A stretch of 64,000 bases of DNA. Origin: Firmicutes bacterium CAG:24053_14. Its GTDB lineage: Bacteria > Bacillota > Clostridia > Oscillospirales > Oscillospiraceae. A model generated the notes under the pieces. It saw only the letters and a program-made list of their open reading frames with translations, had not been told where the DNA came from and ran no database searches. Positions 47,476-56,887 of the stretch are shown here, piece after piece (position 1 is the stretch's first letter; the number at the start of each line of letters is the position of its first letter). The stretch is from positions 1 through 64,000 of the forward strand of contig MNSZ01000057.1 of the NCBI GenBank assembly GCA_001916715.1, written 5' to 3'. The translations under genes and the position numbers were made by a program.

Positions 47476-48744
47476 TTATTTGCCCATATCCGCCGGATCC
47501 ATAAGTTTTACGGTGATATCCAGGGTCCTTCCGTCGCGCCAGACAGTGAATGTCAGCGTGTCGCCGGCATTAAGGCCCTCCTTCGCGTCGGAAACGTCGG
47601 AGTTTTCAAAAGCGTCCTCGCCGTTGACTTTAGTGATTATATCGCCGCGCTCAATGCCCTTTGCCTCGGCATCCGAGCCTTCGGTGACTGCGCTGACGTA
47701 CAGCCCCTGCGGAATATCGTAGTACTGAGCAATGTCCTTGCTCACGGGGCCTACCGTAACGCCGATCGACACCCTGCCGTACACCGCGCCGTCCTCGATA
47801 AGCGCCTGAACGATGCTCTCGACAGTGTCGGACGGTATTGCAAAGCCGAGACCTTCAACTCCAGAGCCGAAGGATGAGATCATCTTCATGTTCGTTATGC
47901 CGATGACCTGACCGCGGCTGTTGAACAGTGGGCCGCCGGAGTTGCCTTCGTTGATGGAGGCGTCGGTCTGGATAAGCGTCATTGTCGCGCCGTTGTAGTT
48001 TATCTCACGGTTGAGCGCGGAAACTATTCCGCGTGTCATGGTAAGACGCAGGTCGGGGGAGAGAGGGTTGCCGATGGCGGCAACGCTGTCACCGACGCTG
48101 AGGGTCGAGCTTGAGGCAAATTCGGCGGCTGCAAGGCCGGTCGTGTCTATTTTTATTACGGCGATGTCGCTGGATGCGTCAAAGCCGATGAGCTTTGCCT
48201 CGTGCTCGCTGCCGTCGGATAAAACCACCGTGGCCGAGTCGCCGTTGTCAAGAACGTGGGTGTTTGTGATTATATACCCGTCCGAAGAGGCGATAACGCC
48301 GCTGCCCCAGGCGTAATAGTCCTTACTCTCGCTGTCGTTATAGACCTTGATGCCGACAACGGAGGGGCTGCACTTTTCATAGATCGTGCTGAAATCGAGC
48401 GAAGCGCCCTCGCTGCCGTTTTTGATCGTAAGACTGCCGCGGTCATCGGCCAGGGGGATGCGCACATCCGCCGTTGCTGTCGGAGCATCGGTGCCGTAGA
48501 GCTTGTTGAAATAATCGTGCCAGTCCGAGGGCTTACCGTCGGCGTTATAGTCTATTACGTCCGAGCCGAAGCCGCCTGCTATGAGGGCTATGCCGGCGAT
48601 TAACACACACAGACATACTATCAGCGCGATAACGCGCGTTTTCCTGTTTCCGTTGGGCAAATTTGCCGCAGGCTGCCGAGCCTGCGCGCCCGTCTGTGAG
48701 CTCGGCTTATACCAGTCGTTGCCGTTAGTGTCATACCAGCCCAT
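47476..48744 (-). CDS. htrA: HtrA/DegP-type membrane-anchored serine protease
   Basis: 422 residues. A cytoplasmic N-terminus of about 35 residues, one membrane helix (VIALIVCLCVLIAGIALIAGG), a trypsin-like domain with triad His163 (ITNTHVL), Asp193 (SSDIAVIKI) and Ser269 (GNSGGPL), and one C-terminal PDZ domain (about 330-415). It degrades or refolds misfolded exported proteins on the outer face of the membrane. Encoded directly behind a sensor kinase and response regulator, recalling CssRS-htrA and WalRK-htrA arrangements, so it is a likely target of this system. AGGAG precedes the ATG. Confidence 0.92.
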   Translation of the reverse strand: MGWYDTNGNDWYKPSSQTGAQARQPAANLPNGNRKTRVIALIVCLCVLIAGIALIAGGFGSDVIDYNADGKPSDWHDYFNKLYGTDAPTATADVRIPLADDRGSLTIKNGSEGASLDFSTIYEKCSPSVVGIKVYNDSESKDYYAWGSGVIASSDGYIITNTHVLDNGDSATVVLSDGSEHEAKLIGFDASSDIAVIKIDTTGLAAAEFASSSTLSVGDSVAAIGNPLSPDLRLTMTRGIVSALNREINYNGATMTLIQTDASINEGNSGGPLFNSRGQVIGITNMKMISSFGSGVEGLGFAIPSDTVESIVQALIEDGAVYGRVSIGVTVGPVSKDIAQYYDIPQGLYVSAVTEGSDAEAKGIERGDIITKVNGEDAFENSDVSDAKEGLNAGDTLTFTVWRDGRTLDITVKLMDPADMGK

Positions 48745-48774
48745 TAGTTTCTCCTATCCGCCGCGGCATGCGGC

Positions 48775-50232
48775 TTACTTGCGTTCTGATTTTTCTTTTT
48801 TCTGCTTCGCCGGCGCGAGGGGGAGCGTGAAAACAAACACCGTCACTCCGTCGCGGCTGGACACCGCGACCTCTTCGCCGTGGCTGTTGACGATCTTTTT
48901 TACAAGATACAGGCCGAGACCTACGCCGTCCTTATCCAGACTTCGTGAGCGGTCGGATTTGTGAAAGCGGTCGAAAATGTACGGAAGATCGTTCTCGGGA
49001 ATAGGCTCGCCGATGTTTTTTATGGAAACATAGGCCTTTGAGCCTTTTTTGTACAGCCTTATGGTTATCGTGCTGCCGGGCGAGGCAAACTTCATCGCAT
49101 TGTCTGTGAGGTTATATATGACCTGCGTTATGGAGTCGCGCTCGGCAAAGACCTCGATGGGGTCCTCCGGAAGCTGCGGATCGACGTCAAGATTTTTCTC
49201 CTTGGCTCTGCTCTCAAAGCTCAGAAGGCATTGCAGCAGAAGCTCGGAAAGGTCAAAGCGGCTGCGCTTTGAAAGATCGACGGCGTCGCTTTCTGCCTGG
49301 CTGAGGTCGAGCATGCTGCGCACAAGGCGCGAAAGGCGCCGCGTTTCGTCGGCAATTTTGCGCAGATATTTTTCCTCCTGCTCGTGCGGTATCGTTCCGT
49401 CAAGTATACCGTCGGCAAAGCCGGCGATGGTGGTCATCGGGGTTCGCAGCTCGTGTGAGACATTTGCGATGAACTCCTGACGCTTGTTGTCGCTTTTCTC
49501 GAGCGTGTCGGCCATTGAGTTGAACGACTCAATAAGCGTTCCGATCTCGTCGTCGCGTTTTTCCTTTGTTTTGACACGCACCGAAAAATCTCCGAGAGCA
49601 AACTTCCGCGCGGCAAGCGTCAACTCATCAAGTGGCTCAGCCATCTTCTTTGAGTAAACAAGGCTCATGAGTATCGCAACGAGCACGACCGCTATCGCGA
49701 CGGCCAATGCAACGCCGAAAAAGGCCTGCCAGTTGTTCATTATGTTGAACTCATCGGACGCGACAAAGACATAGCCGAGCGTTTCGTCATCCGAGACTAT
49801 CGGCTTTGCAACGACGTATTGCTGCTCGGAATAAAAGCCCATGAGCGTCGTCATACTGTCAAACTCGCTGCCGGAGCTTACGGCCTGCATGACCGACGGG
49901 TCAAGCTGCTTGCCCTGATGCTTTGCGCAATACAGGGTCAAATCGGAACAGGACAGTACAAGACCGTCCTGATCGCATATAAATATGTGGCTCGATGTGA
50001 CATTCGCAATCGGGCTTATCGTTAAACGCAGATTCCAGCTCCCGAGCGTTTCCTGCTTTGAAAGAGCAAGCGCCGATCTGACGACCTCGTCTGCGCTGGC
50101 GTTCATTCTTTCCCTTGTGGAGTTTATAAGATAATTCCTGCCGATGAAGAAGAACGATGCGCCGACTATCGCAAATGAGACGAAAACAAGAAGCGCCGTC
50201 GCAAGAAAATTGCGTAAGTATATGCTCTTCAT
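48775..50232 (-). CDS. Sensor histidine kinase (HAMP-HisKA-HATPase)
   Basis: 485 residues. Two membrane helices (about 11-31 and 168-193) enclose an extracytoplasmic sensor of about 135 residues with a Cache/PAS-like look (HIFICDQDGLVLSCSD, ETLGYVFVASD). Then HAMP, dimerisation helix with phospho-acceptor His260 in IANVSHELRTPMT, and a HATPase domain with N-box NLTDNAMKFA, G1 FDRFHKSDRSR and G2 GVGLGLYLVK. Resembles PhoR/ResE-type kinases; the signal is unknown. 16 bp behind its regulator gene and 30 bp before htrA, pointing to envelope stress. Confidence 0.92.
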   Translation of the reverse strand: MKSIYLRNFLATALLVFVSFAIVGASFFFIGRNYLINSTRERMNASADEVVRSALALSKQETLGSWNLRLTISPIANVTSSHIFICDQDGLVLSCSDLTLYCAKHQGKQLDPSVMQAVSSGSEFDSMTTLMGFYSEQQYVVAKPIVSDDETLGYVFVASDEFNIMNNWQAFFGVALAVAIAVVLVAILMSLVYSKKMAEPLDELTLAARKFALGDFSVRVKTKEKRDDEIGTLIESFNSMADTLEKSDNKRQEFIANVSHELRTPMTTIAGFADGILDGTIPHEQEEKYLRKIADETRRLSRLVRSMLDLSQAESDAVDLSKRSRFDLSELLLQCLLSFESRAKEKNLDVDPQLPEDPIEVFAERDSITQVIYNLTDNAMKFASPGSTITIRLYKKGSKAYVSIKNIGEPIPENDLPYIFDRFHKSDRSRSLDKDGVGLGLYLVKKIVNSHGEEVAVSSRDGVTVFVFTLPLAPAKQKKEKSERK

Positions 50233-50248
50233 ACAGAGCCTGCTCCTT

Positions 50249-50935
50249 TTATTTTACGACTTCGAATTTATAACCAACGCCCCAAACGGTCTGCAGCGAC
50301 CACTGAGGAGAAACACCCTCGAGCTTTTCCCTCAGACGCTTGATGTGAACGTCAACGGTGCGCGAATCGCCGAAGTAATCGAAGCCCCATACCTCGTCAA
50401 GCAGCTGGTTGCGCGTAAAAACAATGTTGGGCGACGCTGCAAGATGATACAGCAGCTCCATCTCTTTGGGCGGAGTGTCTACCTTCACTCCGTCAACTAT
50501 AAGCTCATAGGAGTCAAGGTTCACGATAAGCTTATCGTAGCAGAGCTTTTTCTCTTTGGGCGTGTTGTCGGTCTCCGAGCGGCGCATGACTGCGTGGATG
50601 CGCGCAAGCAGCTCCTTGACTTCAAAGGGCTTTGTGACATAGTCATCCGCGCCGATATCCAGACCTGCGACCTTGTCGCCGACAGCGCCCTTTGCGGTGA
50701 GCATGATGATGGGGACCGACGAGGTCTTGCGAATCTCGCGGCAAACCTGCATACCGTCCATAACGGGCATCATGATATCAAGCAGAACAAGATCGGGCGA
50801 TATCTCGTTGAACATCTCAATACCGCGTCCGCCGTCGTGCGCGATACTGACTTCAAAGCCGTCCTTTTCAAGATAAAGCATAAGAAGCTCGGCAATATTA
50901 ACGTCGTCTTCAACAACAAGGGCTTTTTTGCTCAT
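50249..50935 (-). CDS. OmpR-family response regulator
   Basis: 228 residues. Receiver with acidic pocket VVEDDVNIAE, phosphorylation site LLDIMMP (Asp53) and Lys in YVTKPFE; C-terminal winged helix with DKLIVNLDSYELIVDG and SRTVDVHIKRLREKLE. First gene of the regulator-kinase-htrA operon. GGGGGA precedes ATG 50935; a longer frame is not supported. Tandem TATACAG half sites at 50981-50998 suggest autoregulation. Confidence 0.94.
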   Translation of the reverse strand: MSKKALVVEDDVNIAELLMLYLEKDGFEVSIAHDGGRGIEMFNEISPDLVLLDIMMPVMDGMQVCREIRKTSSVPIIMLTAKGAVGDKVAGLDIGADDYVTKPFEVKELLARIHAVMRRSETDNTPKEKKLCYDKLIVNLDSYELIVDGVKVDTPPKEMELLYHLAASPNIVFTRNQLLDEVWGFDYFGDSRTVDVHIKRLREKLEGVSPQWSLQTVWGVGYKFEVVK

Positions 50936-50980
50936 ATTATTTCCCCCTTGGATCAAAATATTATTTATACTTAATACAAG

Positions 50981-50998
50981 TATACAGTAATTATACAG
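50981..50998 (-). promoter_or_regulatory. Candidate OmpR-type binding site upstream of the response regulator
   Basis: Two direct TATACAG copies with an 11-bp period, the spacing used by OmpR/PhoB proteins, immediately upstream of a -10-like TATAAA (50964-50969) that lacks a good -35. Confidence 0.5.
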
Positions 50999-51050
50999 AT
51001 AAAAAAAGAGTTTTAGTTAAAAATCTGTAAAATGGCGAATAAACGGGGAT

Positions 51051-51082
51051 GAAAAAAGGAAGCCGCATTTTTGCGGCTTCCT
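51051..51082 (-). terminator. Terminator of cstA
   Basis: AGGAAGCCGC / GCGGCTTCCT with a 6-nt loop, followed on the minus strand by TTTTTTC. Confidence 0.9.
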
Positions 51083-51100
51083 GAATGAGTTTTATTGCGA

Positions 51101-52834
51101 TTATTCTGCTGCTGCGGTCTTTGCCTTTGCCTGCTTGCTCAGGGCCTTGACGCCCTCGATAACGAGGTCGATAGCAAGGATGATAAGCAGAACGGCGATG
51201 ACGGCACGGATGACGCCCCATGTTACGTCGGCACCGGTGGTGATCAGACCGATCTGAGCCTTGATGGTGAATACCAGCGAGGTCAGAGTTACGATGAGCA
51301 TGAATGCCATCGGGAAGTAGAACATCTTGTTGTTTCTGCCGATCTTGCCGAGCCATGCAGCGACTGCGAGCAGACCCAGAGCAGCCAGCAGCTGGTTTGC
51401 AGCGCCGAACAGAGCCCAGATCTTTGCGTAGCCGGTCATGCCGAGGGCAACGCCGAGGACGACGGTGATAGCGGTGGAAACGTACGGATTGGTGAGGACC
51501 TTGCGTGCGCCGGTCATATCCTTGATGCTCTCGCCGGGCTTCATCCAGAATTCCTGGAACATGTAGCGGGCAAGACGGGTAGCGGTGTCAAGCGAGGTCA
51601 GGCAGAATGCGGAAACTGCCAGGATCAGCAGAGAGTAGGTGACCTTCTGTGCGCCGGCGCCGAACAGAGTGCCGAGCATGGAGGACAGGCCGCCTGCGAA
51701 AACTGCGGTGGGGACGACGGTGGTGCCGTCGGCGTAATCCTTCCAGATGTACGCAACTGCGCACAGGGAGATGATTGCCAGAGCGGACTCGATGAGCATG
51801 CCGCCGTATGCGATGGGGCGTGCGTCGCGTTCGTTGTTGAGCTGCTTTGCGGTGGTGCCGGAACCAACGAGAGAGTGGAAGCCGGAGATCGCGCCGCAGG
51901 CGATGGTTACGAACAGCGCCGGGAACAGGTAGCCCAGAGAAGTACCGGTCGGGGCGAGGGTATCCTGGAAGCCGGTGAATGCGGGCATCGCATCGATGCT
52001 CGGATGGCAGCCGATGATGCCGACAACGGCGAGGATCATCATGCCGTAGAGCAGGAAGGAGCTCAGGTAGTCACGGGGCTGGAGCAGGATCCAAACAGGC
52101 GTTACGGATGCGATGAGGATGTAAACGCCGCAGATGATCATCCAGGTCTCGTAGCTGAGGTAGATCGGATGCCAGTTCAGGCCGACATACATTGCAACGG
52201 CGATCAGAACAACGCCGATGATGGTGGAAACACCGAGAGGAGCGTTTCTTCTGTAAACGAAGAAACCGAAGAGGATTGCCAGAACGATGAAGAAGATGGA
52301 GATCATCGCGGTGCTGGCGTTTGCGGCGCTGGCTGCATAGTCGATAGCGCCGTTTTCAAGGTAAGTTGCCTTGAAGGTGTTTGCAACGATCGAGCCGAAT
52401 GCGGCAACGACGAGCAGGAGGGTCAGGTAAGCGAAGATGATGAACAGACGCTTTGCCTTCAGACCGATACTGTCTTCGATAACGGTGCCAATGGATTTGC
52501 CCTTGTTGCGGACGGATGCGAACAGTGCGCCGAAGTCGTGCACACCGCCGAAGAAGATACCGCCGATGAGCACCCACAGTGCAACGGGAACCCAACCGAA
52601 AACGGCAGCCTGAATAGGTCCGTTTATCGGGCCTGCGCCGGCGATGGAGGAGAAGTGGTGTCCCATAAGGACAGGAGCCTTGGCAGGAACATAGTCCACG
52701 CCGTCTTCCATGGTGTGAGCAGGAGTCGCCTTGCTGGGATCAACTCCCCATTTCTTGGACAGCCATCTGCCGTAGAAGATATAACCGATGAGCAGAATGG
52801 CAATGCTGAGAATAAGTAATACAGCAGCATTCAT
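51101..52834 (-). CDS. cstA: CstA-family pyruvate/peptide transporter (carbon starvation protein)
   Basis: 577 residues with about 16 hydrophobic segments. The family start YGRWLSKKWGVDPSKATPAHTMEDGVDYVPAKAPVLMGHHFSSIAGAGPINGP is unmistakable, as are GCGAISGFHSLVGSGTTAKQL and SLDTATRLARYMFQEF. Members import pyruvate (BtsT, CstA) or peptides under carbon limitation. Very strong codon bias suggests high expression. GGGAGAG precedes the ATG. Encoded 25 bp behind an unrecognised gene in the same transcript. Confidence 0.95.
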   Translation of the reverse strand: MNAAVLLILSIAILLIGYIFYGRWLSKKWGVDPSKATPAHTMEDGVDYVPAKAPVLMGHHFSSIAGAGPINGPIQAAVFGWVPVALWVLIGGIFFGGVHDFGALFASVRNKGKSIGTVIEDSIGLKAKRLFIIFAYLTLLLVVAAFGSIVANTFKATYLENGAIDYAASAANASTAMISIFFIVLAILFGFFVYRRNAPLGVSTIIGVVLIAVAMYVGLNWHPIYLSYETWMIICGVYILIASVTPVWILLQPRDYLSSFLLYGMMILAVVGIIGCHPSIDAMPAFTGFQDTLAPTGTSLGYLFPALFVTIACGAISGFHSLVGSGTTAKQLNNERDARPIAYGGMLIESALAIISLCAVAYIWKDYADGTTVVPTAVFAGGLSSMLGTLFGAGAQKVTYSLLILAVSAFCLTSLDTATRLARYMFQEFWMKPGESIKDMTGARKVLTNPYVSTAITVVLGVALGMTGYAKIWALFGAANQLLAALGLLAVAAWLGKIGRNNKMFYFPMAFMLIVTLTSLVFTIKAQIGLITTGADVTWGVIRAVIAVLLIILAIDLVIEGVKALSKQAKAKTAAAE

Positions 52835-52859
52835 AATTTTGTTTCTCTCCCTTCAAAAA

Positions 52860-53366
52860 TTATGTTTTTTTCAGCAGCGTTTTTTTCAAAAGCTGTGCTG
52901 TACTTCTTCCACTGCCGTTTGCGGCAGTTTTCCCCGTCTGAAGCTCAATAAGGCCGGTGTGGAAATCCATCCAGCCGTAGTAAGACAGACGGAAGCTTTT
53001 ATATATCCGCGTCCTCTTGAGCGCACGCACGGCGTCGGGGTCGCAGGTATCGCAAATAAACAGCGCCGTAATATACGAACACATGTGTCCGGGCTTGGGC
53101 TCTATGCGGCTCATCCCGTCCTTATGGGCATAGTCACGGCACTTGGTGAAGACGTCTTTCGTCAGGTGGGGAACGTTGAAAATGTAAACATACTCATTGC
53201 TGTCGGCCTCCCAAAGCTTTGCGGCCTTGACAAGGACGTACTTTTCCGAGTGGACATACAAAAAGCATGTTGCGGCAAGCAGGTCTTCGTTTTCCTCAAA
53301 ACGCTCAACGTCGAAATAAACGGAATAGCTTTCGCAAAGCTTGTCAATTGCTTCAAGTCGTGTCAT
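52860..53366 (-). CDS. Conserved-looking hypothetical protein upstream of cstA
   Basis: 168 residues, cytoplasmic, no membrane segment. Features: an aromatic N-terminal half (SYSVYFDVERFEENEDLLAATCFLYVHSEKYVLVKAAKLWEADSNEYVYIF), four cysteines including FICDTCDPDAV, and a basic C-terminus (RSTAQLLKKTLLKKT). I do not recognise a domain. ATG 53366 is preferred over the adjacent ATG 53369 because of spacing from AAGGGTGA. Its position as first gene of the cstA transcript suggests a role linked to that transporter, perhaps sensing or regulation, which is inference. Confidence 0.7.
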   Translation of the reverse strand: MTRLEAIDKLCESYSVYFDVERFEENEDLLAATCFLYVHSEKYVLVKAAKLWEADSNEYVYIFNVPHLTKDVFTKCRDYAHKDGMSRIEPKPGHMCSYITALFICDTCDPDAVRALKRTRIYKSFRLSYYGWMDFHTGLIELQTGKTAANGSGRSTAQLLKKTLLKKT

Positions 53367-53435
53367 CATCTCACCCTTCCAAAGAACTTATTAATAATGA
53401 GTGAAAATCGTTAAAAAATATCCAAAGATGTTAAC

Positions 53436-53464
53436 AGTATATATCTTATCTCTGTGAAAATCAA
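53436..53464 (-). promoter_or_regulatory. Sigma-A promoter for the cstA operon
   Basis: Minus strand TTGATT, 17-nt spacer, TATACT; leader about 65 nt. Confidence 0.75.
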
Positions 53465-53570
53465 GTGCTTTTTCGGTATTTTTAGCATTAAAAATTGTAA
53501 TGTTACACAAAAGATAGCGAAGATAATGTTAATCTTCACGATTTATACATATATAAAAAATAATTGCATC

Positions 53571-53599
53571 TTTACAAGCGCAAAACTATGAAGTATGAT
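53571..53599 (+). promoter_or_regulatory. Sigma-A promoter for the RNA methyltransferase
   Basis: TTTACA, 17-nt spacer, TATGAT, 41 nt before the ATG at 53641. Confidence 0.7.
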
Positions 53600-53640
53600 G
53601 AAATGCGACGAAATTTTGAGAATTTACGGAGAAACGTATT

Positions 53641-54756
53641 ATGGATAATTTTAAGCTTTGCGTGCCGTGCCTGCTCGGCCTTGAGGGTCCCATTGCCGAC
53701 GAGCTGCGGCGGATGAAAATGCAGAATGTGCAGAACGAAAACGGCCGAGTTTACTTCACGGGCGGTGCAAAGGAGATAGCAAAAGCCAATATAAATCTTC
53801 GCATAGGCGAGCGCGTGCTGCTTGAGCTCGGCCGCTTTAGAGCCGAGACCTTTGACGAGCTTTTTGAGAAAACCAAGGCGCTGCCGTGGGAGATGTTCAT
53901 TCCTCGCGATGCTGCGTTCCCCGTTAAGGGATACAGCCTGAATTCAAAGCTGTTTTCCGTTTCCGACTGCCAGAAGATAATAAAGAAGGCAATAGTCGAG
54001 CGCCTTAAAAGCGTTTACGGCATCGAGTGGTTTGCCGAAACCGCCGAAACGTATCAGATACAGTTTTCGATAATGAAGGATGTCGCATCGCTTTGCATAG
54101 ACACCTCAGGCGAGGGGCTGCATAAGCGCGGCTATCGCCCGGCGCATAATGCCGCGCCCCTGAAGGAGACTATGGCTGCGGCAATGGTCAGCCTTTCGCG
54201 CTATCGCGGCAGGGAGGACTTCTGCGATCCGTTCTGCGGCAGCGGAACGATACCAATTGAGGCCGCACTGATAGCAAAAAACCGTGCTCCCGGCCTGCAC
54301 CGTGATTTTTCGGCCATGCGCTGGAGAAGCCTTGATAAGTCCGTGTGGCAGCTTGAACGCGAGGAGGCCGTATCGCGCGAGTTTAACGGTAACTATAATA
54401 TAATAGGTACGGACATTGACCCGACAGCGCTGGATATAGCGCGTGAGAATGCCGCCCGCGCAGGAGTTTCTGATATAGTCCGCTTTGAAAAAGCCGATGC
54501 GACAAAGTTTGACCGCGTGACTGAAAACGGAATCATAGTCACAAATCCGCCCTACGGCGAGCGCATCATGGAAAAACAGGAGGCCGAGCAGCTTTACAGA
54601 CTTTTCGGCGAGGCGTGGCGCAAAACGGAAAACTGGAAGCTATACCTGCTGTCGTCACATACGGAGTTTGAGCGCACCTTTGGTAAGACTGCGGATAAAA
54701 AACGCAAGCTTTATAACGGCATGATCAAGTGCGACTTGTTCATGTATCTCAAATAA
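53641..54756 (+). CDS. THUMP-domain class I RNA methyltransferase (RlmL N-terminal/YpsC-like)
   Basis: 371 residues. N-terminal ferredoxin-like and THUMP domains (residues about 1-160) are followed by a Rossmann methyltransferase of the UPF0020 group: DPFCGSGTIPIEAALIAKNRAPG, IIGTDIDPTALDIARENA, and the catalytic NPPYGERI. This corresponds to the m2G2445-forming N-terminal half of E. coli RlmL or Bacillus YpsC, methylating 23S rRNA. GGAG lies before the ATG. Monocistronic. Confidence 0.9.
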   Translation: MDNFKLCVPCLLGLEGPIADELRRMKMQNVQNENGRVYFTGGAKEIAKANINLRIGERVLLELGRFRAETFDELFEKTKALPWEMFIPRDAAFPVKGYSLNSKLFSVSDCQKIIKKAIVERLKSVYGIEWFAETAETYQIQFSIMKDVASLCIDTSGEGLHKRGYRPAHNAAPLKETMAAAMVSLSRYRGREDFCDPFCGSGTIPIEAALIAKNRAPGLHRDFSAMRWRSLDKSVWQLEREEAVSREFNGNYNIIGTDIDPTALDIARENAARAGVSDIVRFEKADATKFDRVTENGIIVTNPPYGERIMEKQEAEQLYRLFGEAWRKTENWKLYLLSSHTEFERTFGKTADKKRKLYNGMIKCDLFMYLK

Positions 54757-54810
54757 AACTTCGCGAGAAAAAATATATAAAAATTTTTACGAATTTTTCG
54801 CTTTAGGGGC

Positions 54811-54841
54811 TTGAAATTTAAAAAATATGTGCTATTATAAT
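54811..54841 (+). promoter_or_regulatory. groESL promoter
   Basis: TTGAAA with TATTAT 16 nt downstream (or TATAAT at 19 nt), directly upstream of the CIRCE operator. Confidence 0.75.
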
Positions 54842-54848
54842 AACCGAG

Positions 54849-54875
54849 TTAGCACTCAGAACGAAAGAGTGCTAA
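54849..54875. promoter_or_regulatory. CIRCE operator (HrcA binding site)
   Basis: Perfect TTAGCACTC-N9-GAGTGCTAA; the palindrome extends outward with ACCGAG/CTCGGT to 15-bp arms. It overlaps the predicted transcription start, so HrcA would repress groESL. hrcA itself is not in the window. Confidence 0.98.
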
Positions 54876-54924
54876 CTCGGTCGAATTTTTTTGTTTGTAT
54901 ATTATTCAATTGGAGGTATATATG

Positions 54925-55209
54925 ATGAAACTCAAGCCTTTGGCAGACAGAGTAGTGCTCGTGCAGTCTAAAGCCGAGGAAAAGACCCAGAGCGGTATCT
55001 TCCTTGCGGCATCTGCGCAGGAAAAGCCCGAGATATATGAAGTCATCGAGGTAGGCCCCGGCGGCATAGTTGACGGCAACGAGGTAAAGATGGAAGTTAA
55101 GGTCGGCGAAAAGGTTCTCGTCGGCAAGTACAGCGGCAGCAAGATAAAGCTTGATGAATCGGAATACACCATCGTTCGTCAGAGCGACATTCTCGCTATC
55201 GTAGAATAA
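54925..55209 (+). CDS. groES: Co-chaperonin GroES
   Basis: 94 residues: MKLKPLADRVVLVQSKAEEKTQSGIFLAASAQEKPEIYEVIEVGPG with the mobile loop, then VGEKVLVGKYSGSKIKLDESEYTIVRQSDILAIVE. It caps GroEL. ATG 54925 fits the conserved N-terminus and lies 8 nt after GGAGG; ATG 54922 would add one Met. First gene of the CIRCE-controlled operon, 15 bp before groEL. Confidence 0.97.
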   Translation: MKLKPLADRVVLVQSKAEEKTQSGIFLAASAQEKPEIYEVIEVGPGGIVDGNEVKMEVKVGEKVLVGKYSGSKIKLDESEYTIVRQSDILAIVE

Positions 55210-55224
55210 GGAGGCGCTTACATC

Positions 55225-56853
55225 ATGGCAAAACAGATTATTTTCGGCGAAGAAGCACGCAAGGCTATTGAGCGTGGCGTGAATCAGCTTGCAGATACGG
55301 TCAAGATCACCCTCGGCCCCAAGGGCCGCAACGTTGTGCTCGACAAGAAGTTCGGCGCACCGCTGATAACCAACGACGGCGTTACCATCGCAAAGGAGAT
55401 CGAGCTTGAGGATCCGTTCGAGAACATGGGCGCTCAGCTTATAAAGGAAGTCTCCACCAAGACGAACGACGTGGCCGGCGACGGTACCACCAGCGCGACG
55501 GTTCTTGCTCAGGCAATGATCAACGAGGGACTTAAAAACCTCGCAGCCGGCGCAAATCCCATGACCATGAAGCGCGGCATCAAGAAAGCTACCGACGCGG
55601 CCGTCGAAGCCATCCGCGCAAATTCCCAGCCCGTTTCCGGCAGCGGCGATATCGCCCGTGTCGGCGCTATCTCCAGCGGCGACGATGTCATCGGCACTCT
55701 GATCGCCGAGGCTATGGAGAAGGTCTCGCAGAACGGCGTTATCACCATTGAGGAGTCCAAGACCGCAGACACCTACAGCGAGGTCGTTGAAGGCATGCAG
55801 TTTGACCGCGGCTACCTCAGCCCCTACATGGCAACCGACACCGAGAAGATGGAAGCTGTTCTCGAGGACGCTCTCATCCTCATCACCGATAAGAAGGTCA
55901 CCAATATTCAGGAGATCCTGCCCCTGCTCGAGCAGATCGTCAAGGCCGGAAGAAAGCTCCTCATCATTGCAGAGGACGTCGAGGGCGAGGCTCTTGCTAC
56001 CATCATCCTCAACAAGCTGCGCGGCACCTTCACCTGCGTATGCGTCAAGGCTCCCGGCTTCGGCGACAGACGTAAGGAAATGCTCCAGGATATCGCAGTG
56101 CTCACCGGCGGCCAGGTCATCTCCTCCGACCTCGGCATGGAGCTTAAGGACGCTCAGATCGAGATGCTCGGCCAGGCTCGCCAGGTCAAGGTCACCAAGG
56201 AAAACACCGTTATCGTTGACGGCGCAGGCGAGGCGGCCGATATCAAGGCTCGCATCGCTCAGATAAGCGCTCAGATCGAGACTACCACCTCCGAGTACGA
56301 CAAGGAAAAGCTCCAGGAGCGCCTTGCAAAGCTCTCCGGCGGCGTAGCTGTCATCAAGGTCGGCGCTGCGACCGAAACCGAGATGAAGGAAAAGAAGCTG
56401 CGCATCGAGGATGCACTCAACGCGACCCGCGCAGCTGTTGAAGAAGGCATAGTCGCAGGCGGCGGCACGGCATATGTCGCGGCTGCAAAGGCTGCCGACG
56501 CGCTTGTCGCAACTCTCGACGGCGACGAGAAGACCGGCGCATCCATCATCGCAAAGGCGCTGAGAGCACCTATCATGCAGATCGCTGCAAACGCAGGCCT
56601 CGAGGGTGCGGTCATCCTCGACAAGGTCTACGGCAGCGACGAGGCTTCCTACGGCTTCGACGCAGCGGCCGAGCAGTACGGCAACATGATCCAGCTCGGA
56701 ATCATCGACCCGACCAAGGTCTGCCGCAGCGCACTCGAAAACGCATCGAGCGTGGCTTCCATGGTCCTTACCACCGAGAGCCTCGTTACCGATATCCCCA
56801 CTCCTCCGGCGCCCGTAGCTGCTCCTGCCGGCGGCGACATGGGCATGTACTAA
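55225..56853 (+). CDS. groEL: Chaperonin GroEL
   Basis: 542 residues. Folding chamber subunit. Conserved segments: LGPKGRNVVLDKKFGAPLITNDGVTIAKEIELEDPFENMGAQLIKEVSTKTNDVAGDGTTSATVLAQ, with the catalytic DGTTT-type loop, and the C-terminal tail ending PAGGDMGMY instead of a long GGM repeat. AAGGAGG precedes the ATG. Strongly biased codons. The long open frame on the opposite strand of this gene is a composition artefact. Confidence 0.98.
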   Translation: MAKQIIFGEEARKAIERGVNQLADTVKITLGPKGRNVVLDKKFGAPLITNDGVTIAKEIELEDPFENMGAQLIKEVSTKTNDVAGDGTTSATVLAQAMINEGLKNLAAGANPMTMKRGIKKATDAAVEAIRANSQPVSGSGDIARVGAISSGDDVIGTLIAEAMEKVSQNGVITIEESKTADTYSEVVEGMQFDRGYLSPYMATDTEKMEAVLEDALILITDKKVTNIQEILPLLEQIVKAGRKLLIIAEDVEGEALATIILNKLRGTFTCVCVKAPGFGDRRKEMLQDIAVLTGGQVISSDLGMELKDAQIEMLGQARQVKVTKENTVIVDGAGEAADIKARIAQISAQIETTTSEYDKEKLQERLAKLSGGVAVIKVGAATETEMKEKKLRIEDALNATRAAVEEGIVAGGGTAYVAAAKAADALVATLDGDEKTGASIIAKALRAPIMQIAANAGLEGAVILDKVYGSDEASYGFDAAAEQYGNMIQLGIIDPTKVCRSALENASSVASMVLTTESLVTDIPTPPAPVAAPAGGDMGMY

Positions 56854-56887
56854 GCCAACCCCCAATTTAATTGCTGAGCTATAAAAC

